This document shows positions 24,578-32,063 of a stretch of DNA of 61,697 bases, piece by piece. Under the pieces are notes generated by a model. That model saw nothing but the letters and a program-made list of their open reading frames with translations. It searched no databases and had not been told where the DNA came from. The stretch is from Planctomycetota bacterium. Its GTDB lineage: Bacteria; Planctomycetota; UBA1135. Position 1 is the first letter of the stretch. Each line of letters begins with the position of its first letter. The stretch is taken from NCBI GenBank assembly GCA_024275135.1, contig JAJRZS010000032.1, positions 1-61,697 on the forward strand. Reading direction: 5' to 3'. A program made the translations under genes and the position numbers.

Positions 24578-25255
24578 TCAGGCTCCGTCTTGATCCCGAC
24601 CCAATAGGCCGGGGAGTTCAATCCGCAGGGTGTAGGTGCTGTCGCCGTAGCTGAGCTCTACTTCCCGCGTACCGATGGCTCTAACTACATATCGGACGGT
24701 TTCCTGGCCAACCTGAACGACAACTGTCTGTCCTTCCTGTACACGCTCGCCATTGATGACAGCAAAGGTGGCATTTCCGAAGCGCGCGGTGGTCGTTAAT
24801 TTGAGACGTAAATCCCTAAAATCAATGACAGCCGTAGTTTGAGTGTGCGCTGGGGGTGCTTCGGCAAGGGGGGCAGTGGGCAAAGGCACGTCTTCTTTGG
24901 TGTTTAGAAGATCATTGATTGGGGTCAACTCTTCAATCGCTCCGGTGTGGACTTGGCGCTTCAAGGCTGCCGGCCAAAGCTCCAAGCGCGAAACGGCCTG
25001 CTCGTAATTTCGGATAACCCCGCTTGCAGCGGTTGCCGTAGAGTTGGTCGTAGAGGGGCCAACCGAGGTGTTAGGGGTTGCTGCTGCTGGCGTTACCGTG
25101 GTTGCTGCTGCTGCCGTTGGAGGCGGGGTCGTTTTCTTTCCCTTGCCAAACAGAGTGCGTGACCAAGTCAGCGCAGTCAGCACTACCATGACCACCAAGA
25201 TGGTGATTTTTTTCTTTTGAGCCTTTTGCTGCGCAGCATTGAGTTCCCTAGCCAT
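24578..25255 (-). CDS. Pilus alignment protein, PilP/MshK/GspB-like
   Basis: 225 aa. A short basic N-terminus, one transmembrane helix (ITILVVMVVLTALTW), a Thr/Pro/Ala-rich periplasmic linker, and a C-terminal beta domain (FGNATFAVINGERVQEGQTVV, VRAIGTREVELSYGD) of the PilP/GspC homology-region type that contacts the secretin N0 domain. ATG 25255 is preceded at good spacing by AGGAGA, whereas the upstream in-frame ATG at 25276 is not; either start overlaps the pilO-like stop. Connects the inner-membrane PilN/O complex to the secretin. Confidence 0.78.
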   Translation of the reverse strand: MARELNAAQQKAQKKKITILVVMVVLTALTWSRTLFGKGKKTTPPPTAAAATTVTPAAATPNTSVGPSTTNSTATAASGVIRNYEQAVSRLELWPAALKRQVHTGAIEELTPINDLLNTKEDVPLPTAPLAEAPPAHTQTTAVIDFRDLRLKLTTTARFGNATFAVINGERVQEGQTVVVQVGQETVRYVVRAIGTREVELSYGDSTYTLRIELPGLLGRDQDGA

Positions 25256-25814
25256 GGTGCTGAGTCTCCTGTTCATGGCCTTCTGGCATCATCGGGATGA
25301 GGACCACCCCAACTAGGCGCACAGCACCTGTGGTGGAATTAGGATACTCTTGCGAAGGCAGGATGAAGCTGAGTTTTTCAAAGCGGACATAGTGTTGTCC
25401 TTGCTCAAGTCGGTCGACCAGCTTCACCAAGTCGCTATAACGACCTTCGCCAGAAACCATGAAGCGTACCGAAGAATCCCCTTCGATCGCCGGCTTAGGC
25501 TGAATGCGCAATTCGCAGTTCAGTTCTTCTGCTGTGTCGTAAATCCGTTTTTGCACCAAATGCGGATTCAAGTCGTTGGCAAGATTGTCAAGTGCCGCAT
25601 CTGCAATCGGGCGAAATTCGTTCCAGGTTGCACTCAGAGAGTCTCTTTGCGTGGGCAGAAGTTTGTTTTGCTTTTGGACGTTGAGGGCATTTTCCTGTCG
25701 TTGGATATAGCTCACTCGTTCTGCCAAGGTGGGGCCCAATTGCACACCCCACAAAATCCCTGGAATGACCAGGAACCCGGCGAAAAAGGCGAGGCGATAG
25801 GGGGAGAATTTCAT
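25248..25814 (-). CDS. Pilus assembly protein, PilO/MshJ-like
   Basis: 188 aa. One N-terminal membrane helix (LAFFAGFLVIPGILWGVQL), a coiled-coil segment (RVSYIQRQENALNVQKQNKLL) and a ferredoxin-like alpha/beta domain (MVSGEGRYSDLVKLVDRLE, RFEKLSFIL), the plan of PilO/GspM. The start overlaps the pilN-like stop (ATGA). Forms a periplasmic heterodimer with the PilN-like protein. Confidence 0.8.
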   Translation of the reverse strand: MKFSPYRLAFFAGFLVIPGILWGVQLGPTLAERVSYIQRQENALNVQKQNKLLPTQRDSLSATWNEFRPIADAALDNLANDLNPHLVQKRIYDTAEELNCELRIQPKPAIEGDSSVRFMVSGEGRYSDLVKLVDRLEQGQHYVRFEKLSFILPSQEYPNSTTGAVRLVGVVLIPMMPEGHEQETQHHG

Positions 25815-26434
25815 TTCCTTCCTCCCTTGTGCATGGTGGGTTTATCAAACCCTGGCAGTAGCAGTGGTGCGCTAAGGTGAATTACCGCCCGCACGGTATC
25901 GCTCATGTTGGTGACCAATTCCGTATTGTCTCCAATCCACGCTTGACTAAAACCAGTGTATTGGCGTAGGCGTTCGGGGAGTTCCAACAAGTTTCGATCG
26001 CCGCGAACTAGGGCGGTAATATTCAAATGGATTTCTGCCGATTCAATTTTGGTGATGCCCTTGCGGCGTATACTATGCTCCCATTCAATCTTTTCAATTT
26101 GTACATATTCGCCAACAGCACTGGCGAGCTCTGCCAATATTCCACCAATTGCAGGCATGCGCAGGTGATCGGAAAGAGGATCCAGCATCTTGGCATAGGC
26201 ACTCATTTCCTGATAAATGGCTTGGAGTTCTTGGCCAGCCTGGGTCTCCGCGGCGTTCGGCGCTTCTGCCAATTCCGCTAAATCACGCTGGTGCTGAGCC
26301 TCAAGATTGACGGCAGCTCCCAAGCCCAGGCAAATCACGAGGAAAAGGCTGAGGATGCCCAAGCGCCGGGGGGTGCGTCGCCGCTCTAGGTGGGCCTGGT
26401 AGGCTTCGATGGGCAAAAAATCGGCAGTTCTCAT
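25811..26434 (-). CDS. Pilus assembly protein, PilN/MshI2-like
   Basis: 207 aa. The cytoplasmic N-terminus MRTADFLPIEAYQAHLERRR carries the PilN pattern (NFLP-like FLP) that docks on PilM. It is followed by one transmembrane helix (LGILSLFLVICLGLGAAV), coiled coil and a ferredoxin-like domain ending in a His/Lys-rich tail. ATG 26434 overlaps the pilM-like stop (ATGA); the longer frame upstream is not needed. Inner-membrane alignment subcomplex. Confidence 0.82.
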   Translation of the reverse strand: MRTADFLPIEAYQAHLERRRTPRRLGILSLFLVICLGLGAAVNLEAQHQRDLAELAEAPNAAETQAGQELQAIYQEMSAYAKMLDPLSDHLRMPAIGGILAELASAVGEYVQIEKIEWEHSIRRKGITKIESAEIHLNITALVRGDRNLLELPERLRQYTGFSQAWIGDNTELVTNMSDTVRAVIHLSAPLLLPGFDKPTMHKGGRK

Positions 26435-27528
26435 ACATACCCCCTCATGGCGAGTCCCAAGGGAATGCACCATTGGTGTTGGTCTTCTAAAACAGAGTGG
26501 GGGGCAGTGATGCCGAGGGCGGTAAAGGGCTCGGCAATTTGGGTGGGCAAACCCAAAGCATTGCCGAGGGAGGTTTCCACTTCTGGCAACTTTGCACCCA
26601 TGCCCGCAAGCTGGACATGGGCCAATTTTGCTCCTCGGTGGCGATTGGCAAAGTGGCGCAAGCAGGCGCGGACTTCTTGCGCCAAAGCCTCCGCTTCAAG
26701 GCGAAGGGCATGCAGAAGTTCTGCCGCATGGCCTACTGATTTGTCCGTAACTTGTTGGATGGATTCCCGGCTGACTTGGCGAGTTTCTTCCTTTTCACTT
26801 TCCTGAAATCCGGTAATCATTTCTGTGATAGCCGCGGAATCCGGCTGCGTAAAGCGGGCGAGGGCTTTTTCTAGGGTTTGCAATAAACGCTCCCCAGTTA
26901 GTTGCATCGGTTTCAAAAAACGAAGTTCGCCACCATGCACAATGCCAAAAATAGAATGGCCAAATCCAATATGGAGGAAGCCCCAAGGATCTTCCATTTC
27001 TGGCTGGGTTGCGATAAGCGTTCTGGCCAAGGGGAAAGCAGAAATTTCTAGGCTGACGGCGCGGAAGTGGAGGTTGTCCACCGCACTGAGGCAGCGTCGC
27101 ATCTCCGCTTGGCCCAAGGCGAGAAGCAACAATTCTTCGCGTACATGCTGTTCGTCAGCCTTTGCCTCGCCACCGGTTAAGGGCATGTAGCGATAAACCA
27201 CGCCTTCCGGATCTTGGATGGAGCGCATGGCGGTTTCCTTGAGAGTTTGGCCAATCTTTCCTCGGTTGTGAGGATCCACCGGAACCAAAGAAACGGCAAC
27301 TTGCTCTCCGGTCACACTGAGCAAGCAATCTTTGCCGCGCAACTTGAGGTCTTTCAGTTTCGGGGCAAGGCCCTCGACCGCAGAGGTATGCCGAGCATTA
27401 CCGGCTCCCTCCACGACTTCAGCACACCGCACGCTCCATCCACCGGGCCCACCATTCAATTGCAAAAGGCGGGTGTCTAAGGCACCGAAATGGACGGCGA
27501 TTGGGGAATGGCGTGTGACGAGTCTCAC
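26431..27528 (-). CDS. Pilus assembly protein, PilM/MshI-like (actin-like fold)
   Basis: 365 aa, GTG start. It resembles the actin-like PilM/MshI family: an initial strand pair (IAVHFGALDTRLLQLNGG), a central strand GFLHIGFGHSIFGIVHGGELRF corresponding to the phosphate-2 loop, and a final HVQLAGMGAKLPEVETSLGNALG resembling the adenosine loop. The usual Gly-rich phosphate-1 signature is weak, so nucleotide binding is uncertain. Cytoplasmic partner of the PilN-like protein. The frame is preceded by a 68-bp gap after a 26-codon micro-ORF. Confidence 0.8.
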   Translation of the reverse strand: MRLVTRHSPIAVHFGALDTRLLQLNGGPGGWSVRCAEVVEGAGNARHTSAVEGLAPKLKDLKLRGKDCLLSVTGEQVAVSLVPVDPHNRGKIGQTLKETAMRSIQDPEGVVYRYMPLTGGEAKADEQHVREELLLLALGQAEMRRCLSAVDNLHFRAVSLEISAFPLARTLIATQPEMEDPWGFLHIGFGHSIFGIVHGGELRFLKPMQLTGERLLQTLEKALARFTQPDSAAITEMITGFQESEKEETRQVSRESIQQVTDKSVGHAAELLHALRLEAEALAQEVRACLRHFANRHRGAKLAHVQLAGMGAKLPEVETSLGNALGLPTQIAEPFTALGITAPHSVLEDQHQWCIPLGLAMRGYV

Positions 27529-27596
27529 AATGAGGATTTCCTACGAATCGCCCATTTCATCGGCCAGCTTGGGCCTGTCCCTTAAGCTAGAAATGC

Positions 27597-27677
27597 CTAG
27601 ACCAGGGCGATGCACAAAGTGACGAAGGCCAGGAGGGCGTAAAGGGCCTGGGGCGGGCGCTTGTTGTAGGGATTCAT
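27597..27677 (-). CDS. 26-residue membrane micro-protein between pilin and pilM
   Basis: ATG 27677 overlaps the pilin stop (TAATG) and the frame ends with TAG at 27597. The product has a basic N-terminus (MNPYNKRPPQ) and one hydrophobic segment (ALYALLAFVTLCIALV) reaching the C-terminus, so it would be a single-span N-in micro-protein. Stop-start coupling to the pilin gene, the positive-inside layout and placement inside the pilus operon argue for translation. Length alone cannot exclude chance. Could stabilise the pilin or the assembly platform. Confidence 0.45.
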   Translation of the reverse strand: MNPYNKRPPQALYALLAFVTLCIALV

Positions 27678-28186
27678 TAGAGGTTGAAAACCGGGTCCCC
27701 ATTGCTGTCGGTGGCCGTACTGTTGATTTTGAATGCCCCGGTGTCGGCCCAGAAAATCCAACCCGTGTTATCGTCGGGCCCAGCAAAGACAGCGCCAGGT
27801 TGAACCACGAGGACAGTTTCGAGGTCATTAAATGGGTTGGCCGGAAAGGATTCGGTGAGATAGGGGCCGTAGGGATATCCCGCAGTACCCTGGGCCGCAG
27901 TATTGCCGTCGGCATCGGATGCCATGCGCAATTGGGCATCCAAGGTTGCTGCCGACCAAATCCCGTTGCTGTCCATGCCGGGAAACTGTTCTTGGTGCTG
28001 GAAGGCATAAAAGTCGACAGCAGTGCGCACGCGACTGAGCATCGATTGGGCGGCGGCTACTTCTGCGTTGTCTACCGAGTCGGAGAACGCTGGGATTGCC
28101 ATACCAGCCAAAATCATCAAGATGGTGACCACGATGGACAGCTCCATCAAGGTGAACCCTCTGCATGGTTGGTGGAAAGATTTCAT
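27677..28186 (-). CDS. Type IV pilin / major pseudopilin, MshA/GspG-like
   Basis: 169 aa. The leader MKSFHQPCRG is followed by FTLMELSIVVTILMILAGMAIPAFS, with Glu +5 and the standard helix. The helix continues into SVDNAEVAAAQSMLSRVRTAVDFYAFQHQEQFPG, the pattern of GspG/MshA-type major pilins, and the globular domain holds the loop GYPYGPYLTESFPANPFN typical of GspG-like proteins. First gene of the pilus operon, thus likely the most abundant product. CTCAAT lies six bases before the ATG. Confidence 0.88.
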   Translation of the reverse strand: MKSFHQPCRGFTLMELSIVVTILMILAGMAIPAFSDSVDNAEVAAAQSMLSRVRTAVDFYAFQHQEQFPGMDSNGIWSAATLDAQLRMASDADGNTAAQGTAGYPYGPYLTESFPANPFNDLETVLVVQPGAVFAGPDDNTGWIFWADTGAFKINSTATDSNGDPVFNL

Positions 28187-28192
28187 GGGTCG

Positions 28193-28208
28193 ATTGAGGA
28201 CACTCCTC
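28193..28208 (-). promoter_or_regulatory. Candidate -10 box and overlapping inverted repeat before the pilin gene
   Basis: On the minus strand CTCAAT (28193-28198) ends six bases before ATG 28186, the same spacing as the TANAAT boxes elsewhere. It overlaps the inverted repeat GAGGA-gtg-TCCTC (28196-28208), which could serve as an operator. The hexamer is a weaker match than the others. Confidence 0.3.
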
Positions 28209-28248
28209 TATGACCCTTTGCGGCCTTTTGCGCTCGAGCTGAAGTAGA

Positions 28249-29451
28249 TTAAGGCAGGAATTTTTTGGCTTGCTTCAGCTTCGCTGGCAAATACTCCTCG
28301 ATTACGAAATTAAGACCCCATTTGGCAAATGCCTGCTGTTCCGCGCGGACGCCCATTTTCAGCATTTGCTTGAGCGCACTTTTCCACTTTGGGTAAGACT
28401 GGAAAAATGGATCGTTTTTCAATGCATCCTTGGCGCGTTTGATGTCCACGGGCTGCAGTGGGTGGGTGGCATCTTCAAGGCCGAAATCGAGGATGTCTTG
28501 CGGGGTTACACCTAGGTATTTGGCGGTGGGGACGCAAAAGGTTTTGTTGACATGGGCAGCTTGTCCAGAACCCACCTTGAGTGTGCGGTAAATATTGCAA
28601 ATGCCGTAGGGATCGCAGTCGACGAAGGCGTAAACGGGAAGTTTCAACCCTTCCGCAAGACGGCGTACAAAACGTCGGGTGGCGCGGGTGGGCACGCCGC
28701 CCATCTCAATCAGAATGCAGTTGGCCGTCCGCCAATAGCGATGGTGATTGAGGCGTTGAAACATACCGCCGGTTTCAATGGCGAGCACGAACTCTGCAGT
28801 GGTTTCAAAGCCCAAGTGGTCGACCGCGCTGGGGATGGTGTAAGCTCCCGATCCCATAGCCGAGCAATCAGAGCGAATAGCCTCCCCAGTTTCGGGATCG
28901 CGGTCGATTACGGTGAGTGCGCCAACTACGGACCCTCCATGCTCTTCTGGAACAAAGCGCAAAATCTCACGGGTAATGTCTTTTACCGAAAACATGCCCT
29001 CGATGTCGTCGAGCACGGTGTCCGACTCCCGCTGTTCATTGAATTTCGCTTCTCCCCAGTTTTTGGATACGTAGTAAGCCTCTCGTTTGGTTGCGAAGTC
29101 GTCGTCGCCAACCATGTCTTGGGCCAAAGACATGAGTCGCAAAGTTTGGGCGAAAGTTTTGACGGAGTTGACGTCTAAAGTTCGGGTTTTCATATTGCCT
29201 TTCAGCTCAAAATAGCCCAATTTGGGGTCGTAGGTGACATTGGCCAAATTCCTTTGCGGCATGGTCATATTGGGGAGGCGGCCTTTGCGCGCGTCTTGAT
29301 AAACGTCTTTCGCCACCTCCTCGATGGAGCTAAGAGCCACGGCTTTGAGGTTTTTTTTGCCTTTCTTTTCCGTTGGACCCACCACCCGTTTTTGTGCCTT
29401 CTTTTTGCGAACGGTAGCTTTCTTCTTCGTAACTTTTTTCTTAGCAGCCAT
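28249..29451 (-). CDS. top6A: DNA topoisomerase VI subunit A
   Basis: 400 aa, Spo11/Top6A family. A Lys-rich tail (1-35) precedes a winged-helix 5Y-CAP domain with the catalytic tyrosine in KREAYYVSKNW (probably Tyr127) and a TOPRIM domain with the metal-binding Glu in LAIETGGMF (about 228) and the DXD of FVDCDPYGICN (about 281-283). Cuts both DNA strands with two-base overhangs during ATP-dependent strand passage. It follows subunit B by five bases, so the two are co-expressed. This type is general in archaea and plants and patchy in bacteria. Ends 62 bp before the pilin start. Confidence 0.95.
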   Translation of the reverse strand: MAAKKKVTKKKATVRKKKAQKRVVGPTEKKGKKNLKAVALSSIEEVAKDVYQDARKGRLPNMTMPQRNLANVTYDPKLGYFELKGNMKTRTLDVNSVKTFAQTLRLMSLAQDMVGDDDFATKREAYYVSKNWGEAKFNEQRESDTVLDDIEGMFSVKDITREILRFVPEEHGGSVVGALTVIDRDPETGEAIRSDCSAMGSGAYTIPSAVDHLGFETTAEFVLAIETGGMFQRLNHHRYWRTANCILIEMGGVPTRATRRFVRRLAEGLKLPVYAFVDCDPYGICNIYRTLKVGSGQAAHVNKTFCVPTAKYLGVTPQDILDFGLEDATHPLQPVDIKRAKDALKNDPFFQSYPKWKSALKQMLKMGVRAEQQAFAKWGLNFVIEEYLPAKLKQAKKFLP

Positions 29452-29456
29452 TGATT

Positions 29457-31145
29457 CTAGATTTTGCGCGTGGTTTCCATGGTGTCGCGAAGTGTTTCCA
29501 CGATTTCCTCGCGCTCTTCATTGCTGATTCCCAAGATCTCTTGCAGACCAATGCCCACATGAGGAAGATATTTTTCGATGTAGCTTCGTTTTTGAAATTC
29601 GGAAGCCACCTTTTTGCCTTTGCGAATGTGAGATCCTAGTTTGCGGCCAGCCTCTTGCAGTGCCAATTTCACTTCCTTTAGAATTTCAGGGTAAGGCGCA
29701 ATCGCTTCTTTGGCTTCCGAAGTAAAGGGCACCCACACACTGGCCATGTGAATCAAGATCACTGCCGAGCCGATGGGTAGTGCGCCTTTGGATTGACTCA
29801 AACCGTAATTTTTCCACGAAGTTTGAGTTACGGCCTTGGTGAAGCCGCACCCCGATTGTTGAAAGAGGAGGGGGACGCGGTTGGCGAAACGCAAAACGCG
29901 CACTGGTTCATCGGCATTGCCCAACAAATCTTCGGTATCGATGGTGCGCTTCTTTTTCTTTTTCGCAATACGACCTTTTTCGTCGACTTCGAGCTGGTCG
30001 ACACCGGGTTTGCCCCAGGCAATCCCCACCTCAATTTGGAAGGGATTGCCGCGGTAAACCGAAGGCGGCCGCGTACTGACCGCATAGAAATCGGCGTCGC
30101 ATTCTTTCATCAAGCCTTCGCGGATGCGATCTTCGCCAATCGGCGACAAGCAATTGGTAGGGGGGGAAGAAATCTTGGTGTTCTGGATGGCGCGAAAGAG
30201 GTTGTTGGCTTCATCACGGGCGATGCGGCTGGGATAGGATCGCTCTCCCAACTTGGCGGCTTTGATGATTTCCTTGGCCACTTTTGGGCCTACGCGACAA
30301 AATTCCTCTTGTAAAAAACCACTTAACCAACGTGAGTTGGTGTTTCGCAGCATTTTCATCAATTCGCCCAGCTCTACCCCGTAAGGGTGGGGTTTGATTT
30401 CATCAGGCAAGTCCGGCACGGCCTTGATGGCGCGTTCATACACCCGTGGCTCTTCCATGCCAGGTGCGCGATAGCGAATTTCGGCATGCGGATTGGCGAC
30501 CGCAGTTTGCTTAATGTAATCATCCACCGAGCGCAAGCCGCGTTGGTAGCTGGCTTCGATATCGATTTCGAAACGGGTGCCATGCTTGCGATGCCAGCTG
30601 GCATGCTCCTCGTCTTTGGTAATCAGCGCCTTGTTTTTGGTGAGATCCATCTGCATCTCAAAGGCGTGCATCTTGCCACGCTTGGTTTTGGACCAAATCC
30701 GTGGCCCCTTGCCCACGGTCATCTGCCCATAGAGTCCGGCAGCCGAGATGCCGATGCCTTGTTGGCCCCGAGATTGGCGGCGGCTGTGGAATTTCGAGCC
30801 GTAGAGCAATTTGCCAAAGATATTGGGAATCTGCGCTTTGACGATGCCAGGGTCATTGTCCTCGATGGCGACGCGAAATCGGTCTTCTTCCAACTGTTCG
30901 ATTTCGACCAGGATTTCAGGCAAGATGCCGCCTTCTTCACAGGCATCCAAAGAGTTGTCGACAGCTTCTTTGATGGTGGTGAGCAGGGCCTTGCGGGGAT
31001 TGTCAAAGCCCAATAAATGGCGGTTTTTCGCAAAAAACTCGGAAACCGAGATTTCGCGTTGGGATTGCGCCATTTGCTCGGCGGTGCGATGTGCCTTTTT
31101 TGCCACGATTGCCTGTCTCCATGCGGTTTTGCGGATGTCGGCCAT
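29457..31145 (-). CDS. top6B: DNA topoisomerase VI subunit B
   Basis: 562 aa. GHKL (Bergerat) ATPase motifs: Asn in [18 protein letters not shown], Asp in IEDNDPGIV, the ATP lid [16 protein letters not shown] helix-two-turn-helix region and transducer domain follow ([56 protein letters not shown]), including the switch-lysine-type region GFTKAV. Length is close to archaeal Top6B. The ATG starts [15 protein letters not shown] lies 16 bases upstream. First gene of a two-gene operon with subunit A. Confidence 0.96.
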   Translation of the reverse strand: MADIRKTAWRQAIVAKKAHRTAEQMAQSQREISVSEFFAKNRHLLGFDNPRKALLTTIKEAVDNSLDACEEGGILPEILVEIEQLEEDRFRVAIEDNDPGIVKAQIPNIFGKLLYGSKFHSRRQSRGQQGIGISAAGLYGQMTVGKGPRIWSKTKRGKMHAFEMQMDLTKNKALITKDEEHASWHRKHGTRFEIDIEASYQRGLRSVDDYIKQTAVANPHAEIRYRAPGMEEPRVYERAIKAVPDLPDEIKPHPYGVELGELMKMLRNTNSRWLSGFLQEEFCRVGPKVAKEIIKAAKLGERSYPSRIARDEANNLFRAIQNTKISSPPTNCLSPIGEDRIREGLMKECDADFYAVSTRPPSVYRGNPFQIEVGIAWGKPGVDQLEVDEKGRIAKKKKKRTIDTEDLLGNADEPVRVLRFANRVPLLFQQSGCGFTKAVTQTSWKNYGLSQSKGALPIGSAVILIHMASVWVPFTSEAKEAIAPYPEILKEVKLALQEAGRKLGSHIRKGKKVASEFQKRSYIEKYLPHVGIGLQEILGISNEEREEIVETLRDTMETTRKI

Positions 31146-31415
31146 GCTGGGATGGGCCTGAATCCTGCCTAGAGCAGCAGTTTGGCGATATTGTGCTCGG
31201 ATTTCCAGCTAGAAACCGCCTTGGTTTTATGTGGACGGCCTGAGGGAGGGCGGGAAGGAGGCTGTCTAATTCCCCCTATTTGTAGGAAATCGCTTTTTTA
31301 AACAGACCCCTAAAGCCATGTAAATAAGTATTTTTTAGAAAAGCAACTTCCTTGTAAAAGAAAAGCAACATCCTTGCCGATAGGAGCTGTGAACCCCTTC
31401 CCCAGGATCATCCCG
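31146..31415. promoter_or_regulatory. 269-bp divergent intergenic region (topoisomerase VI / sigma factor)
   Basis: No ORF of note. It contains the start-proximal promoter region for top6B, an AT-rich stretch at 31290-31345 (tttttaaacag, gtattttttag) unlike the surrounding GC content, and two near-identical 17-bp direct repeats before the sigma-factor gene. The AT-rich part is the most likely place for the sigma-factor promoter. Confidence 0.5.
31338..31376 (+). repeat. Two 17-bp direct repeats upstream of the sigma-factor gene
   Basis: GAAAAGCAACTTCCTTG (31338-31354) and GAAAAGCAACATCCTTG (31360-31376) differ at one base and are spaced 22 bp start to start, about two helical turns. That geometry suits cooperative binding of a regulator on one DNA face. 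Confidence 0.6.
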
Positions 31416-32039
31416 ATGACCACCTCACCAAAAAGCCCTGCAAAGAACATCCACTCTGCCACCTCTGTCTCGAAGTACGAGGCGGAAATCGACCAATGGC
31501 GCCACCTGGTTTGGTATGTCGTCAATCGCATCAAGGCGCGGTTGCCAATGAGCGTTTCCGAAGAGGAGCTCTTTTCTGCTGGCATGTATGGTCTTATGCG
31601 CGCTGCCCGTTCCTACGACCCGACAAGGGGAGCCGGTTTTAAGACCTACGCCTACCACCGCATTCGCGGAGCCATTTTGGACGACTTGCGGCGCCTTGAT
31701 TTCTTGCCGCGCTCGATGCGTGATCGCGCACGTAAAACAGGGGAAGAGGTGCCCTCCGTGGTTTCCATTCCAACCGATGAGGATGGGCATGAATGCTTGG
31801 CCGCCCGTCCAATCGAGGCCGCGTCCGAGCGCGCTGACTTGCATGAAGTCTTGCAAGAGCAAATTGATAAGCTGCCTGACAAAATGCGCATTGTGATGTC
31901 TTTGTACTACCGTGATGGTCTCATCATGCGGGAAATTGGCGAAAAACTCCATTTGACCGAGTCGCGAGTCAGTCAAATCCACACCAATGCTGTACAGCGA
32001 CTGCGGCGGGCCATGCGCTTGGCCAACGGGGAAATTTAG
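31416..32039 (+). CDS. Sigma-28-type RNA polymerase sigma factor (FliA/WhiG family)
   Basis: 207 aa. Sigma-70 regions 2, 3 and 4: HLVWYVVNRIKARLPM, SEEELFSAGMYGLMRAARSYDPTRGAGFKTYAYHRIRGAILDDLRRLDF (regions 2.1-2.4, with the DLRRLDF signature of FliA/WhiG), short region 3, then LPDKMRIVMSLYYRDGLIMREIGEKLHLTESRVSQIHTNAVQRLR (region 4). ATG 31416 has AGGA eight bases upstream; an earlier in-frame GTG (31389) lies too close to its AGGAG. No flagellar gene is in the window, so it may control another regulon such as motility elsewhere, pili or development. Confidence 0.93.
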   Translation: MTTSPKSPAKNIHSATSVSKYEAEIDQWRHLVWYVVNRIKARLPMSVSEEELFSAGMYGLMRAARSYDPTRGAGFKTYAYHRIRGAILDDLRRLDFLPRSMRDRARKTGEEVPSVVSIPTDEDGHECLAARPIEAASERADLHEVLQEQIDKLPDKMRIVMSLYYRDGLIMREIGEKLHLTESRVSQIHTNAVQRLRRAMRLANGEI

Positions 32040-32051
32040 ACCTCGGCACGG

Positions 32052-32057
32052 TAGGAT
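32052..32057 (+). promoter_or_regulatory. Candidate -10 box (TAGGAT) 6 bp before the second M1 peptidase
   Basis: TAGGAT ends six bases before ATG 32064. The overlapping GGATGGA could alternatively act as a weak ribosome-binding site, and read-through from the sigma-factor gene 24 bp upstream is possible. Confidence 0.35.
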
Positions 32058-32063
32058 GGATTT

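Noticed and set aside
15867..28186. Type II secretion system instead of pilus
   Set aside because: The PilM/N/O/P set, MshEN-type ATPase, TPR protein between secretin and ATPase and PilX-like proteins fit an MSHA-type pilus better; no GspL/K or GspC-type genes are seen.
31416..32039. Flagellar regulon in the window
   Set aside because: The sigma factor is FliA/WhiG-like, but no flagellar or chemotaxis gene is present, so no flagellar role is claimed.
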